A stretch of DNA of 62,291 bases from Lacticaseibacillus zeae DSM 20178 = KCTC 3804 (GCF_000260435.1 NZ_BACQ01000023.1:1-62291); one strand, 5' to 3'. Positions 17,881 through 27,132 are shown, counted from the first letter of the stretch. Program-made: numbers and translations. Notes: a model not told the origin generated them from the letters alone.

Positions 17881-18854
17881 AGCAAGGTCTGGGCCGCTGT
17901 GATAATGGCCAACTTGTAGACGTCTTCTTCGTTAGCGCCACGACTGAGGTCGGAAACCGGCTGATTCAAGCCTTGCAGAATCGGGCCGATGGCTTCAAAG
18001 CCGCCAAACCGCTGGGCAATTTTGTAGCCAATGTTTCCGGATTGCAATTCCGGGAAAATAAATACGTTGGCTTCACCGGCAACTTTGGACTCGGGCGCCT
18101 TTTGCTTGGCGACAGTCGGGACAAACGCCGCATCAAACTGCAACTCACCATCCAATGCCAAATCCGGTGCCAGCTCGTGAGCTTTCTGGGTTGCGGCCAC
18201 CACTTTGTCCACTTGTGGTCCCTTAGCGCTTCCTTTAGTCGAAAATGACAACAAGGCAACTCGTGGCGGATCAATGTCAAATAAAGCAGCGGTTTTCGCT
18301 GATTCAACCGCAATTTCTGCCAGTTGATCGGCATCCGGATCGATATTAATCGCATTATCCGCAAATAAGTATCGTTCATCCCGGCCACGTTGCATGATAA
18401 ACGCGCCGCTAACAAGATGAACGCCGGGACGGGTCTTGATGATTTGTAAAGCCGGCCGCACGGTATCCGCCGTTGAATGCACCGCACCGGAAACCATGCC
18501 GTCTGCTTCCTTCATGTAAACAAGCATGGTGCCAAAATAATTGGCATCCTGGACAATCTTTTCCGCCTGTTCCGGAGTTGCTTTGCCTTTACGCCGCTCA
18601 ACGAACGCGGTCACCATCTTGGCGTGAAGATCATCATGCTCAGGATCGCGAACCGTCAACTTGCTTAAATCCCAGCTTTTTTCGGTTGCCAGGTTATGAA
18701 TTTTCTCAGGGTTACCCAGTACAATCGCCTGCACCAATCCATCGGCGGTCAGTCGTACCGCGGCTCCTAAAACCCGCGGATCCTCGCCTTCCGGAAATAC
18801 AATGCGCAAATGCTTGTCGTTAATCTTGTCTTTTAAGCTTTCAAATAAATCCAA
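17877..18854 (-). CDS. pta: Phosphate acetyltransferase
   Basis: A 325-residue phosphotransacetylase, interconverting acetyl-CoA and acetyl phosphate for the acetate branch of fermentation. Family signatures include IVFPEGEDPRVLGAA near the N-terminus, SGAVHSTADTVRPALQII in the middle and FIFPELQSGNIGYK plus GPILQGLNQPVSDLSRG near the end. The start codon is TTG at 18854, with GGAGGGA six bases before it. A cre-like palindrome (AAAGCGCTTT, 18871-18880) lies in the leader, so catabolite control is possible. Confidence 0.94.
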   Translation of the reverse strand: MDLFESLKDKINDKHLRIVFPEGEDPRVLGAAVRLTADGLVQAIVLGNPEKIHNLATEKSWDLSKLTVRDPEHDDLHAKMVTAFVERRKGKATPEQAEKIVQDANYFGTMLVYMKEADGMVSGAVHSTADTVRPALQIIKTRPGVHLVSGAFIMQRGRDERYLFADNAINIDPDADQLAEIAVESAKTAALFDIDPPRVALLSFSTKGSAKGPQVDKVVAATQKAHELAPDLALDGELQFDAAFVPTVAKQKAPESKVAGEANVFIFPELQSGNIGYKIAQRFGGFEAIGPILQGLNQPVSDLSRGANEEDVYKLAIITAAQTLL

Positions 18855-18867
18855 ATCTTATCCCTCC

Positions 18868-18883
18868 ATAAAAGCGCTTTATT
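18868..18883. promoter_or_regulatory. Possible cre-like site upstream of pta
   Basis: AAAGCGCTTT with flanking A/T forms a palindrome like the centre of a CcpA site, but the outer TG and CA of the consensus are missing. It sits between the candidate -10 (TATGAT, minus strand) and the ribosome site. Weak evidence. Confidence 0.3.
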
Positions 18884-18955
18884 CCTTAACATCATACCGT
18901 TTTTATCGGGTCGTGACCAGCGGAAGACAATGGAAAAACACTTTGCGTGACTTGA

Positions 18956-19645
18956 TTAACTCGCCGCAGTCACGGTTTCTGGCAGTTGCCAATTAATCGG
19001 CGTTTCGCCCATTTTTTTCAACGCTTCATTGGTACGTGAAAATGGCCGACTGCCGAAAAAGCCGCGAGACGCTGACAATGGACTTGGGTGCGCGGAGGCA
19101 ATGATGGCATTTTTGCTGGTATCAATCAACGCAGCTTTCTTCTTGGCAGCATTGCCCCACAAAATAAACACAACCCCGCCACGCGCAGATAAAGCCGCAA
19201 TTGCTGCATCGGTCAGCTCCTCCCAACCATGATTCTGGTGGGAATAAGCCCGGCCTGCCTGCACGGTCAAGACCGCATTCAGCAACAAGACCCCTTGATC
19301 GGCCCACGCCTTTAGATACCCGTGATGCACCGGCGGATAACCTAAATCGCTTTGTAATTCTTTATAAATGTTTTGCAACGACGGCGGCAATGCCACACCA
19401 GGCGCCACGGCAAAACTCGCCCCCACCGCCTGATGCGGATTATGGTACGGATCCTGTCCCAAAATGACCACTTTGACATCATGAAATGGCGTCCATTCGA
19501 ATGCCTGAAAAATGTGATGCATTTCCGGATAAATTGTTTTGGTCGTGTATTCTTCCTTTAAGAACTCATGCAGCCGGGCATACTCGGGACTTTCAAAAAT
19601 CGGTTCCAGCACCGTCTGCCAATCATTATGTATTAATGTTTTCAA
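18956..19645 (-). CDS. ung: Uracil-DNA glycosylase
   Basis: A 229-residue family-1 UDG that removes uracil from DNA. The water-activating loop GQDPYH is at 63-68 (Asp65 catalytic) and the DNA-intercalation loop is SAHPSPLSA. The TTG at 19645 is preferred to a GTG three codons earlier because GCGGAGG lies eight bases upstream of the TTG and would overlap the GTG. It is upstream of pta on the same strand and divergent from the HAD phosphatase. Confidence 0.94.
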   Translation of the reverse strand: MKTLIHNDWQTVLEPIFESPEYARLHEFLKEEYTTKTIYPEMHHIFQAFEWTPFHDVKVVILGQDPYHNPHQAVGASFAVAPGVALPPSLQNIYKELQSDLGYPPVHHGYLKAWADQGVLLLNAVLTVQAGRAYSHQNHGWEELTDAAIAALSARGGVVFILWGNAAKKKAALIDTSKNAIIASAHPSPLSASRGFFGSRPFSRTNEALKKMGETPINWQLPETVTAAS

Positions 19646-19763
19646 AAGCTGCACCTCCGCAAATAGTGTACAAGAATCCCTGCGCGTTTGCTACCGGGCA
19701 ACCGCTTTTCATGCTAAAATTAAGGACGTAATCGCACCATGACAAACCGGAGGGAACAGTAAT

Positions 19764-20657
19764 ATGATCAAACTTATTGCATCAGACATGGATGGCACGC
19801 TTTTGAATGACAAAATGGAAGTCTCAGACGAAAATGCCAAGGCCATTCGTGAAGCGCAAGCCGCTGGTATCGAGTTCATGGTTGCCACCGGGCGTGGTGT
19901 TACCGAAGCCAAGCCATTATTGGCGGCACAGCAGCTAAAGCCCGCGTTCATCACGTTAAACGGTGCCATGGTTTTTGACGAGGCCGGCAAACCGGTTGTC
20001 ACCATCCCTATCGCCGATGATTTAAGCCAGTACGTTATCGATACTTTACAAGCAGCCGACATCTACTTTGAAATCACAACTAACAAAGGCGTCTTTTCCG
20101 ACAGTCGGGTTAAGCGCATTCAGAACGTGGCAGACTTGCTAGTCGATCTCAACCCTGATACCACTTACAAGCTCGCCGTTGCTTTGGCGGCTGCCCGGTT
20201 GGAAATCATGAATATTAATTATGTGGATGACTATCAAAAATTACTGGACGATCCGACGATTCAGATTATGAAAATCATCGCTTACACCGGCGAAACACCT
20301 GACATTTTAAAGGCCCCGGCTAAAGTATTTAAAGCGACCGGCAAATTAAGTGTCACATCCAGTTCCGTTAACAATATTGAAGTCAACAATATTAAGGCGC
20401 AGAAAGGTTATGCGGTTGAGGCTTATGCCAAACAGAAAGGGATCACAATGGATGAGGTCATGGCCATCGGTGATAATCTGAATGATGCCAGCATGATCAA
20501 AATGGCCAAATACGGCATCGCCATGGGCAACGCGATCCCTGAAATCACCGACTTAGCTTGGGGTACAACCGGCACCAATGGCGAAAATGGCGTTGCCGAG
20601 GCGATTCGCAAAGCCATTCGGATCAATAAAGCGGAAGCAACTAACGCGCGTTTCTAG
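19764..20657 (+). CDS. Cof-type HAD superfamily phosphatase
   Basis: A 297-residue HAD hydrolase of the YidA/Cof subfamily. Motif I is DMDGTLL (Asp8 nucleophile, Asp10), motif II is VATGRG, and motif IV is GDNLNDASMIKMAKYGIAMGNA near the C-terminus. The Cof-type cap lies between. These enzymes dephosphorylate sugar phosphates and related metabolites; the substrate is unknown. The ATG follows GGAGGG. The next gene starts 48 bases later and is probably co-transcribed. Confidence 0.92.
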   Translation: MIKLIASDMDGTLLNDKMEVSDENAKAIREAQAAGIEFMVATGRGVTEAKPLLAAQQLKPAFITLNGAMVFDEAGKPVVTIPIADDLSQYVIDTLQAADIYFEITTNKGVFSDSRVKRIQNVADLLVDLNPDTTYKLAVALAAARLEIMNINYVDDYQKLLDDPTIQIMKIIAYTGETPDILKAPAKVFKATGKLSVTSSSVNNIEVNNIKAQKGYAVEAYAKQKGITMDEVMAIGDNLNDASMIKMAKYGIAMGNAIPEITDLAWGTTGTNGENGVAEAIRKAIRINKAEATNARF

Positions 20658-20705
20658 GATTGGCAGCTGAACCACATCATGCAAGCCTTCAAGGGAGGTT
20701 AGCAA

Positions 20706-21212
20706 ATGGCGTTATATCTTGACATCAATGCATTGAGTACCGGCAGTCTTAGTGTGGTCAAAACCGACAATGGTAAGCCTGCCTACATTCTGACCGCCCG
20801 TCACGGTCTCATTAACGGTGGTTTCGATTTGAATACGCTCAGTGGCAACCCGTTAGGTTCGATCCGGCAGAAAACGGTCAGTGTTTTCCCGCGATATGAC
20901 CTGTACATCGCCAACCGGAATGTTGCCAGCGTCAAAAAGATGTTCGGCGTCTGGCACCAGTTTATTTTTATTTCAAAACTCAACTGGGTGGCTATGGGGA
21001 ATCTCTTAAATAACCATTACCAGGTCTTCCACGGCGTTAAAACGATTTTCAGTGCTGAAGAAGTTGCCCCGGCGATCGTCAAGCTAACCATTCCTAACAA
21101 TCGTGACATTCCAGCCGCCATTTTGCTAGCCGCCATCCTCGATCGCTTCCGCCACGTCGGCGTTGCCGATCCGCTCAAACGTTACGAGTACGGCCTGGAC
21201 TTTCCGGATTAG
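20706..21212 (+). CDS. Conserved hypothetical protein, possibly LURP-one/tubby-like
   Basis: A 168-residue soluble protein that I do not firmly recognise. It is rich in beta-prone segments (LYLDINALSTGSLSVVKTDN, SIRQKTVSVFPRYDLYIANR, IFISKLNWVAMG), which recalls the LURP-one/tubby C-terminal barrel, but no catalytic motif is visible. There is no signal peptide or clear membrane helix, apart from a modestly hydrophobic stretch at about 138-148. The ATG has GGGAGGT six bases upstream. It follows the HAD phosphatase, probably in one transcript, and ends just before element B. Confidence 0.7.
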   Translation: MALYLDINALSTGSLSVVKTDNGKPAYILTARHGLINGGFDLNTLSGNPLGSIRQKTVSVFPRYDLYIANRNVASVKKMFGVWHQFIFISKLNWVAMGNLLNNHYQVFHGVKTIFSAEEVAPAIVKLTIPNNRDIPAAILLAAILDRFRHVGVADPLKRYEYGLDFPD

Positions 21213-21230
21213 CGTCTGGGTTTAAAACAG

Positions 21231-21553
21231 CTTAGGGCAATTAGTCCCTTGCCGTGCCAAACTCCGCAATCTCCGGCCAGCTGGGCTGGCGACCGCGAAG
21301 CTAGAGTGGTGGGCACAACTTAGAGCCTCTGCAAAATCGGCAGAGGCTCTAAGCTCGGCCTTGTACTACGCCGGGAAGATCGCCCGGCTAGTACAATTGC
21401 ACCACTGAGCCCCATCTGGCCTACGATTGCTCCGCCTTGGCACTAACATCTGAATAATCCTACCGAATTACCTTCGGGAAACAAAATGAACATCCTCCGT
21501 CATTATTGGGGGATGTTCATATTTTATTTGTGGCTATAAATTATGACCCAAGC
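21231..21553 (+). repeat. Structured intergenic element, copy B
   Basis: Second copy. The 5' core (21254-21283) and 3' core (21405-21444) are identical to copies A and C, with one G fewer in the upper stem. Closing stem GTGGTG (21306-21311) pairs with CACCAC (21400-21405). The first inner hairpin has a perfect 14-base stem (21319-21332 with 21340-21353). The second pairs TTGTACTA with TAGTACAA (21361-21368, 21389-21396), is extended by CCGGG/CCCGG, and has loop AAGATCG (21376-21382), identical to the loop in copy A. A terminator-like hairpin (21487-21519) and the conserved tail follow. It lies between convergent genes. Confidence 0.8.
21487..21525. terminator. Terminator hairpin of element B
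   Basis: TGAACATCC pairs with GGATGTTCA, flanked by an A-run and a T-rich stretch, so it can work in both directions for the convergent genes on either side. Confidence 0.65.
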
Positions 21554-21599
21554 TTTTGCTTTGTTTAGTCCGTGGCGTCTCTGCCGCAAATCTCAGCCG

Positions 21600-22172
21600 C
21601 TACTCACCCACCGGCCGAACCATATGATCATAACGGTGACTGCCGATCATGAGTTCACCGTTTTTGACAAAGCCATTGCGTTCATAAAGTTTCTTGGCGC
21701 GCGGGTTTTGCTGGTCGACGTTCAGACTCACAACCTCCGCTTTGTGTGCGCGGGCAACCGGGTCAGCGGCTTGCAGCAATTTTGTGCCGATACCATGGCC
21801 TTGAGCACTTGGGGCTACGGCCAGTGTGTCCAGATACCATTCGCCCGGGTAAGTTTCCGTATCCGTAAACAGCGATGATTGTGGCGTTAAGCCCAGCTTT
21901 GGCAATAACGGCTGCAAGGCGTCATCAATGTGTGCCTCCTGTTCGTGCAGATATCCGACTGCGATGCCTTCAATTTTGCCATTTTGATCGGCCACGAGCA
22001 TCTGGGGATAGCCGTAGCGATAAGTCGGCAGAAGAAATGCCTGTTGCAATACTGCATAAAGCGTCTGCTTCGGCACGCGCATCAGTTGCGGAATTTCCAT
22101 TTCGGTAAAAACAATATCAATCAGCGGTGCCACCTGAGCAGCATCCGCAGGTTTACTTGGACGTATGATCAC
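21600..22172 (-). CDS. GNAT family N-acetyltransferase
   Basis: A 190-residue acetyltransferase. The acetyl-CoA-binding motif A is seen as LDTLAVAPSAQGHGIGTKLL at about 113-132, and motif B near the end is VDQQNPRAKKLYERNGF, followed by the beta-strand pair typical of the fold. The acceptor is unknown. The start is a GTG at 22172 with GGAG eight bases upstream. It is divergent from the ugp-like operon and convergent with element B. Confidence 0.88.
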   Translation of the reverse strand: MIIRPSKPADAAQVAPLIDIVFTEMEIPQLMRVPKQTLYAVLQQAFLLPTYRYGYPQMLVADQNGKIEGIAVGYLHEQEAHIDDALQPLLPKLGLTPQSSLFTDTETYPGEWYLDTLAVAPSAQGHGIGTKLLQAADPVARAHKAEVVSLNVDQQNPRAKKLYERNGFVKNGELMIGSHRYDHMVRPVGE

Positions 22173-22471
22173 AAAAATCGCTCCTTTTTCTTGTTGTTTA
22201 TTATAGCAAAAAAAGCGAACGTTCGCGTGTTACCGCTTCCGAATCATTAATCAAATGTTTTTAAGCGAATAAGTCCAATTTTCCGCCGTTCTGGGTTAAA
22301 ATATGTGAAGAGTTGTGTTGGCTTGCCGCCTACTAGATATAGTCAAGTGGTATAGCTACAACGCAATATCTTGTTCCAAATTTTCTTTTTGGCGCGACCC
22401 TGTTTGGCAAACCATGCGGGACCGACGAACGGAGGTGAGGAGCAGAAAACTATTTGAAGGAGCGTACTGGG
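22173..22471. other. Divergent intergenic region before the ugp-like operon
   Basis: No gene. A minus-strand TATAAT (22199-22204) may serve the acetyltransferase. Just beyond it is the 12-base palindrome GCGAACGTTCGC (22215-22226). On the plus strand TATAGT (22338-22343) is a candidate -10 for the importer operon. GGTATAGCTAC at 22349-22359, just downstream of it, resembles a GntR/HutC-type operator half-palindrome. These regulatory readings are tentative. Confidence 0.4.
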
Positions 22472-23533
22472 TTGAAAGTTACTTTCAAGGACGTCACGAT
22501 GTCCTACGATGGCAAGACAGATACCCTGAAGGATCTGAATTTTACCATTCCCGACGGCACGCTGGTTTCCCTGCTGGGTCCTTCCGGCGGCGGTAAAACC
22601 ACAACGTTGAATTTGATTTCAGGGTTGTTGTCCCCTACTGCTGGGCAAATCTTTTTTGGTGACACCGATGTGACCAAAAAAGATGCCTTAGCCCGTAAAG
22701 TCGGCATGGTATTTCAGAACTACAGTCTGTATCCGCACTTGTCAGTGTTAGACAATATCGCCTTTCCGCTGAAAATGGCTAAAGTCAGCAAGGCCGAGCG
22801 CCACGCTAAAGCTAAGGATCTTGCCAAGTTGGTCCATGTCGAAGACCAGCTTGACAAGAAACCGGGTGCCTTGTCTGGCGGCCAACAGCAGCGTGTCGCT
22901 ATTGCGCGGGCGCTGGCCAAATCACCAAGCCTATTGTTGCTGGATGAACCGCTATCCAATCTTGATGCGCGGCTACGAATCGAGATGCGGGAAGAGATTC
23001 GCCGAATTCAGCGCGAAACCGGCGTTACGACCATCTTCGTCACCCATGACCAGGATGAAGCCTTGCATATTTCCGACAATATCATGGTCCTGGCCAATGG
23101 ATCGATTCAGCAGTTCAGTTCACCGCAGACACTCTACGATCAGCCTAATAACCTGTTTGTGGCTAAGTTTATCGGCGAACCTGTCATTAACACCATTCCG
23201 GCACAGGCCTTAGCTGCCGATCTTGCAGGAGCCGTTCCGGAAGATATTTTGAAGCAAGCCGAAACCGCCGGCATTCGCAGCGAGGCACTTATCCCTTACG
23301 ATGCCGGTGAGAATGTGTTGGCCAAACTTCATGGCAAGATTACCCAAAGTTCTAAATATGGCCGGGAAGCCACCGCCAATATTACTTACAACGGTGAACA
23401 TCTCTTGTCGACCGAAATGGCCGGTGTTTCCGGTAGTCAACCGGAGTTGGATTTTTATCTCACCAAATCAGGATTCTTTCTCTTTGATCAGTCTGGCGCC
23501 TTGATTTTTGGTGGTGAAAGTCATGCTAAATGA
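22472..23533 (+). CDS. CUT1 ABC importer ATPase, UgpC/MsmK-like
   Basis: A 353-residue ABC ATPase of carbohydrate importers, with Walker A GPSGGGKT at 36-43, the signature [14 protein letters not shown], Walker [13 protein letters not shown] and a C-terminal TOBE/regulatory domain of about 120 residues. The TTG at 22472 is used because GAAGGAG lies nine bases upstream and the protein then starts KVTFKDVTMSY. It is the first gene of a four-gene operon (ATPase, two permeases, binding protein), the gene order of ugpC-A-E-B, and it overlaps the next gene by 11 bases. Confidence 0.9.
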   Translation: MKVTFKDVTMSYDGKTDTLKDLNFTIPDGTLVSLLGPSGGGKTTTLNLISGLLSPTAGQIFFGDTDVTKKDALARKVGMVFQNYSLYPHLSVLDNIAFPLKMAKVSKAERHAKAKDLAKLVHVEDQLDKKPGALSGGQQQRVAIARALAKSPSLLLLDEPLSNLDARLRIEMREEIRRIQRETGVTTIFVTHDQDEALHISDNIMVLANGSIQQFSSPQTLYDQPNNLFVAKFIGEPVINTIPAQALAADLAGAVPEDILKQAETAGIRSEALIPYDAGENVLAKLHGKITQSSKYGREATANITYNGEHLLSTEMAGVSGSQPELDFYLTKSGFFLFDQSGALIFGGESHAK

Positions 23534-24416
23534 AAAAGCCAGCTTTAAATCGACAGCCAAGGCAGCGTTGTATTTGCTGCCGATGCTCGTCATTACCATT
23601 ACCTTTAACATCTGGCCGATCATCAATTCTTTTTTAATGAGCCTTTACACCAAGTATGACTTTTACACGGATAAGGTCAGCGGCTGGGGATTCGACAATT
23701 TCGTCTATCTTTGGAATGATCCGGATTTTCACCTTGCCGTCCGCAATACCTTGGTCTTTGTAGTTGGCGTGGTGCCGATAACGGTGATTTTGTCGCTGAT
23801 CATTGCGTTGCTGCTGAATCAGGTCAAGATCATTTCCGGCTTTTTCCGAACTGTCTACTTCTTGCCGTTCGTTACCAGTACCGTCGCCATTGCCATGGTC
23901 TGGAACTGGATGTTTCATGGTAACTACGGCTTGGTCAATTACTTCTTGAGTTGGTTTGGTGTTCATCCAATCAACTGGCTGACCGACCCGCATTATGCCT
24001 TGTTGGCGTTGATCATCATGAGTATTTGGAAAAGTCTTGGTTTTAACATCATTCTTTTCCTGGTTGGCTTGAACAACATCGATCACGGTTACTATGAAGC
24101 GGCGGAAATCGACGGTGCGAATGCCCGCCAGCGGTTCTGGAACATTACCATTCCGATGCTTTCGCCGATTACCTTCCTGGTTTCGGTCAACGGGATTATC
24201 GGTAGCTTCAAAGTCTTCGATGAAATCTTTGCCTTGTTCCAAGGAACACCGGGACCGGGCAAAGCCGATTTGACGATTGTGTATTACTTGTACCAGAAGT
24301 TTTACACCGAGTATAAGTATCCGATTGCCGCGGCATCAGGCGTTGTGCTTTTCTTCCTCATCTTGCTCGTGACACTCGTGCAGTTGTGGTATTCGCGCAA
24401 GCACGTTCACTATTAA
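23523..24416 (+). CDS. CUT1 ABC importer permease, UgpA-like
   Basis: A 297-residue MetI-like permease with six predicted helices. The EAA loop is EAAEIDGANARQRFWNITIP. The ATG at 23523 overlaps the ATPase gene, and the open frame before it has no ribosome site. It is the MalF/UgpA-type subunit of the importer and pairs with the product of the next gene. The neighbouring binding protein suggests a glycerol-3-phosphate or phosphodiester substrate rather than a sugar. Confidence 0.88.
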   Translation: MLNEKASFKSTAKAALYLLPMLVITITFNIWPIINSFLMSLYTKYDFYTDKVSGWGFDNFVYLWNDPDFHLAVRNTLVFVVGVVPITVILSLIIALLLNQVKIISGFFRTVYFLPFVTSTVAIAMVWNWMFHGNYGLVNYFLSWFGVHPINWLTDPHYALLALIIMSIWKSLGFNIILFLVGLNNIDHGYYEAAEIDGANARQRFWNITIPMLSPITFLVSVNGIIGSFKVFDEIFALFQGTPGPGKADLTIVYYLYQKFYTEYKYPIAAASGVVLFFLILLVTLVQLWYSRKHVHY

Positions 24417-24431
24417 GGGGGGAAGCAAAAA

Positions 24432-25253
24432 ATGGCTAAAAAGCTCAGTAAGGTTTTACTTTATCTGATCGTTATTTTAGGGGCCATCACCATGCTGATC
24501 CCCTTCCTATGGATGATCTCGACGTCATTGAAAACAGCACCGGAAACCATTGCGGTACCGCCGATCTGGATTCCCAAGTTCCTGCAGTGGGGCAATTACG
24601 TCAGGGCATGGAATGAAGCACCGTTTGGTCAGTACTTTATTAACAGCATTATCGTCACGGTCGTCACCACGGTCGGCCAGCTTTTCACCAGTATTCTTGC
24701 CGCATTCGCCTTCGCACGGCTGAAGTTTTACGGCAAAAATATTTTGTTCATCATCTTTTTGGGAACGATGATGATTCCTGGGGAAATGCTGATCATCCCT
24801 AACTTTGTGACCTTGTCGCATTTAGGGCAAATCGACCACTATGGCGCGTTGATTCTGCCGTGGTTGGCCAGTTTCTTTACGGTTTTCACCTTGCGTCAAA
24901 CATTCCAGTCCACCCCGGATCAGATTTATTACGCTGCCAAAATTGATGGCGCCTCGGACTGGAAATATCTATGGCAGGTGCTCGTTCCGATGAGCAAGTC
25001 CACCATCACGGCGGTGACCGTCCTTCAAGTCATCGGTTCATGGAACGCCTTCATGTGGCCGTTAATTGTCACCAACTCCGATAAGATGCGGACCCTGCCA
25101 GTCGGCTTGCAGGCCTTTACGACCGATGCCGGCACACAATATCAACTTTTGATGGCGGCTTCTACTTTCGTCATCATTCCAATGGTCATTTTGTATATCT
25201 TCTTACAGAAGTACATTATTGCTGGGATTTCTAAAGCTGGATTGAAAGGATAA
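24432..25253 (+). CDS. CUT1 ABC importer permease, UgpE-like
   Basis: A 273-residue MetI-like permease with six predicted helices and the EAA loop YAAKIDGASDWKYLWQVLVP. It is the MalG/UgpE-type subunit. It starts 15 bases after the first permease, with AAGGGGGGAAG upstream of the ATG. The binding protein starts nine bases after its stop. Confidence 0.88.
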   Translation: MAKKLSKVLLYLIVILGAITMLIPFLWMISTSLKTAPETIAVPPIWIPKFLQWGNYVRAWNEAPFGQYFINSIIVTVVTTVGQLFTSILAAFAFARLKFYGKNILFIIFLGTMMIPGEMLIIPNFVTLSHLGQIDHYGALILPWLASFFTVFTLRQTFQSTPDQIYYAAKIDGASDWKYLWQVLVPMSKSTITAVTVLQVIGSWNAFMWPLIVTNSDKMRTLPVGLQAFTTDAGTQYQLLMAASTFVIIPMVILYIFLQKYIIAGISKAGLKG

Positions 25254-25262
25254 TCTATCAAA

Positions 25263-26579
25263 ATGAAAAAGCAAAATTGGGTAAAACGAGTCTTACTTGC
25301 AATGCTGACGATCACACTGGTTGCTGTCTTGACCGCGTGTGGTAGCAACAGCAGCAGCAAATCCAGTTCCACGACTAAGAGCGATTCAGGCAAACGTGTC
25401 ACCATCACCTTCTGGCATGGCATGAACGGTCCTTACCAAAAAGCCATCAACCAGATCATTACCGATTTCAACAAGAGTCAAAAGCAATACAAGGTAGTCG
25501 GAACCGCGCAAGGTAACTACACGGCTCTGCAGCAAAAGATCATGGCTGCTGCTAAGTCACGTAACTTGCCAACCATTGCTCAGACCACTTACACGACCGT
25601 TCCTGATTACGTTAAAAACGGGTTTATCACCCCACTCGATCAGTACATGCTGAAGGGTGACAACAAGATGAGTGCCAGCGACTTGAAGGATATTTATCCA
25701 GCCTTCCTGTCAAGCTCGAAGTATCAAGGCAAGTACTACAGTGTACCTTTCTCCAAATCAACCCGAATCCTTTTCTATAATGAAGCACTGATGAAGAAGT
25801 ACAACATCGACAAGCCTAAGAGTTGGGAAGACATCAAAAAAGATGCCGACAAGCTGAAGGCTGATGGCGTTACCGCGATTGGTTTTGACAAGAGTTTCGA
25901 TATGGAATTCGAAGGTCTCGCCCGTCAAGCCGGCAATCCGCTCATTTCCGCCAAGCCGTTGAAAGCCAACCTGGATACCAAGAAGACCATCACTGCAGCC
26001 AACTTCATCATGGACATGGTTAACAATGGTGAAGCCAAAACTGCAGGTGAAGATATTTACGGCGACAAGAACTTCACTTCCGGCAAGACCCTCTTCTATG
26101 CCGGTTCAAGTGCCGGGATCACGAACATGAAGCAAAATGCACCTAAAGACTTCAAGTGGGGCACCATGCCGCTGCCAAGCTACAAAGGCAAGAAAGCGAC
26201 CGAACTCGCCGGTAACGATATCGTCCTCTTCAAGTCTGCTTCAGCCGACCAGCAAAAAGGTGCTTGGGCATTCATGAAGTTCCTGCTATCTGAAAAGGAA
26301 ACTTCCAAGTGGGCCCAGTTGACCGGTTATGTTCCACTGCGTAAGTCCGCGGTTCAATCTGCTGACTTCAAGAAGTATCTGAACGAAAACGAAACCAGCA
26401 AGGCTGCGGTTGATTCCCTCGGCTTCGGCTTCCAGTCCACGGCATTCATCGGCTTCTCGGAATATCGTAACGATCTTCTGAACGCCGTTGATGCCATGCT
26501 GACGAAACACGAAAAGCCGGAACAGGCATTAAAGACCCTGCAAGGCCAAGCTGAAACCATTATCAAGACAAACAAGTAA
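25263..26579 (+). CDS. ABC importer substrate-binding lipoprotein, UgpB-like
   Basis: A 438-residue family-1 extracellular binding protein. A lipoprotein signal ends in the lipobox LTAC (about residues 23-26), followed by a Ser-rich linker. The mature start ITFWHGMNGPYQKAINQI and the later GNYTALQQKIMAAA resemble E. coli UgpB (FWHSMEG, GNYE), which binds sn-glycerol-3-phosphate. The ligand is therefore suggested to be G3P or a glycerophosphodiester, but a sugar is possible. It is the last gene of the operon and is followed by a strong terminator. No G3P-using enzyme is encoded next to it. Confidence 0.82.
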   Translation: MKKQNWVKRVLLAMLTITLVAVLTACGSNSSSKSSSTTKSDSGKRVTITFWHGMNGPYQKAINQIITDFNKSQKQYKVVGTAQGNYTALQQKIMAAAKSRNLPTIAQTTYTTVPDYVKNGFITPLDQYMLKGDNKMSASDLKDIYPAFLSSSKYQGKYYSVPFSKSTRILFYNEALMKKYNIDKPKSWEDIKKDADKLKADGVTAIGFDKSFDMEFEGLARQAGNPLISAKPLKANLDTKKTITAANFIMDMVNNGEAKTAGEDIYGDKNFTSGKTLFYAGSSAGITNMKQNAPKDFKWGTMPLPSYKGKKATELAGNDIVLFKSASADQQKGAWAFMKFLLSEKETSKWAQLTGYVPLRKSAVQSADFKKYLNENETSKAAVDSLGFGFQSTAFIGFSEYRNDLLNAVDAMLTKHEKPEQALKTLQGQAETIIKTNK

Positions 26580-26640
26580 TCGCGCGAATCATTCACGCGG
26601 ATGATTTAAACAATGCCTTGTTTAAAATAGCGTCGGACAT

Positions 26641-26682
26641 GATCGACCCCAGAGATGCACCGCGTCTCTGGGGTCGATTTGT
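26641..26682 (+). terminator. Terminator of the ugp-like operon
   Basis: GATCGACCCCAGAGA pairs with TCTCTGGGGTCGAT around a short loop, followed by TTGTTT. It lies 62 bases after the binding-protein stop. Confidence 0.85.
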
Positions 26683-26755
26683 TTAAAAGCGATATTTGTT
26701 TAATATGGCTGATTTTGATAGCACGAATAATGCTCAGTTTCAAATTTTGACCGGC

Positions 26756-26932
26756 TTACAGTTCGTCGTCGTGATTCGCCCTAATAAAGATAAACCAGCC
26801 TAAATAGGCGAAGAAAGCCAATGCCACTCCACCAACAAGGAACACATGCTTGATGACTATCAATAGAATACAAGGAAGAACCACAAGAATGGCATAAAGA
26901 ATTCCGAGAAATATTTTTCTAACTTTGTCCAA
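26756..26932 (-). CDS. Small two-helix membrane protein
   Basis: A 58-residue protein of unknown function. Two hydrophobic segments (about residues 9-27 and 31-50) are separated by a short loop, and the C-terminus is charged (RANHDDEL). The TTG at 26932 is chosen because GAGGAGG lies about nine bases upstream; the open frame extends to 26998 but that part is Cys-rich, unlike a membrane protein start, and lacks a ribosome site. It stands alone between the importer and the metallohydrolase. Confidence 0.5.
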   Translation of the reverse strand: MDKVRKIFLGILYAILVVLPCILLIVIKHVFLVGGVALAFFAYLGWFIFIRANHDDEL

Positions 26933-27132
26933 GGCTAGACCCTCCTCACAACTTTTACAGATCCATAAACATGAACACCCCAGTTGATCAACGTCCACTC
27001 TGACTTTGTCGGGTACTCAAAATACGATAACTACCACAATTCAAAAGCGAAAATTCTTTATTTGCTTTTCAAGCATCTGCGGAGTATGATCTAATGTTCT
27101 CAAAATATTGACGAGACATTGGAGGAAATCAC

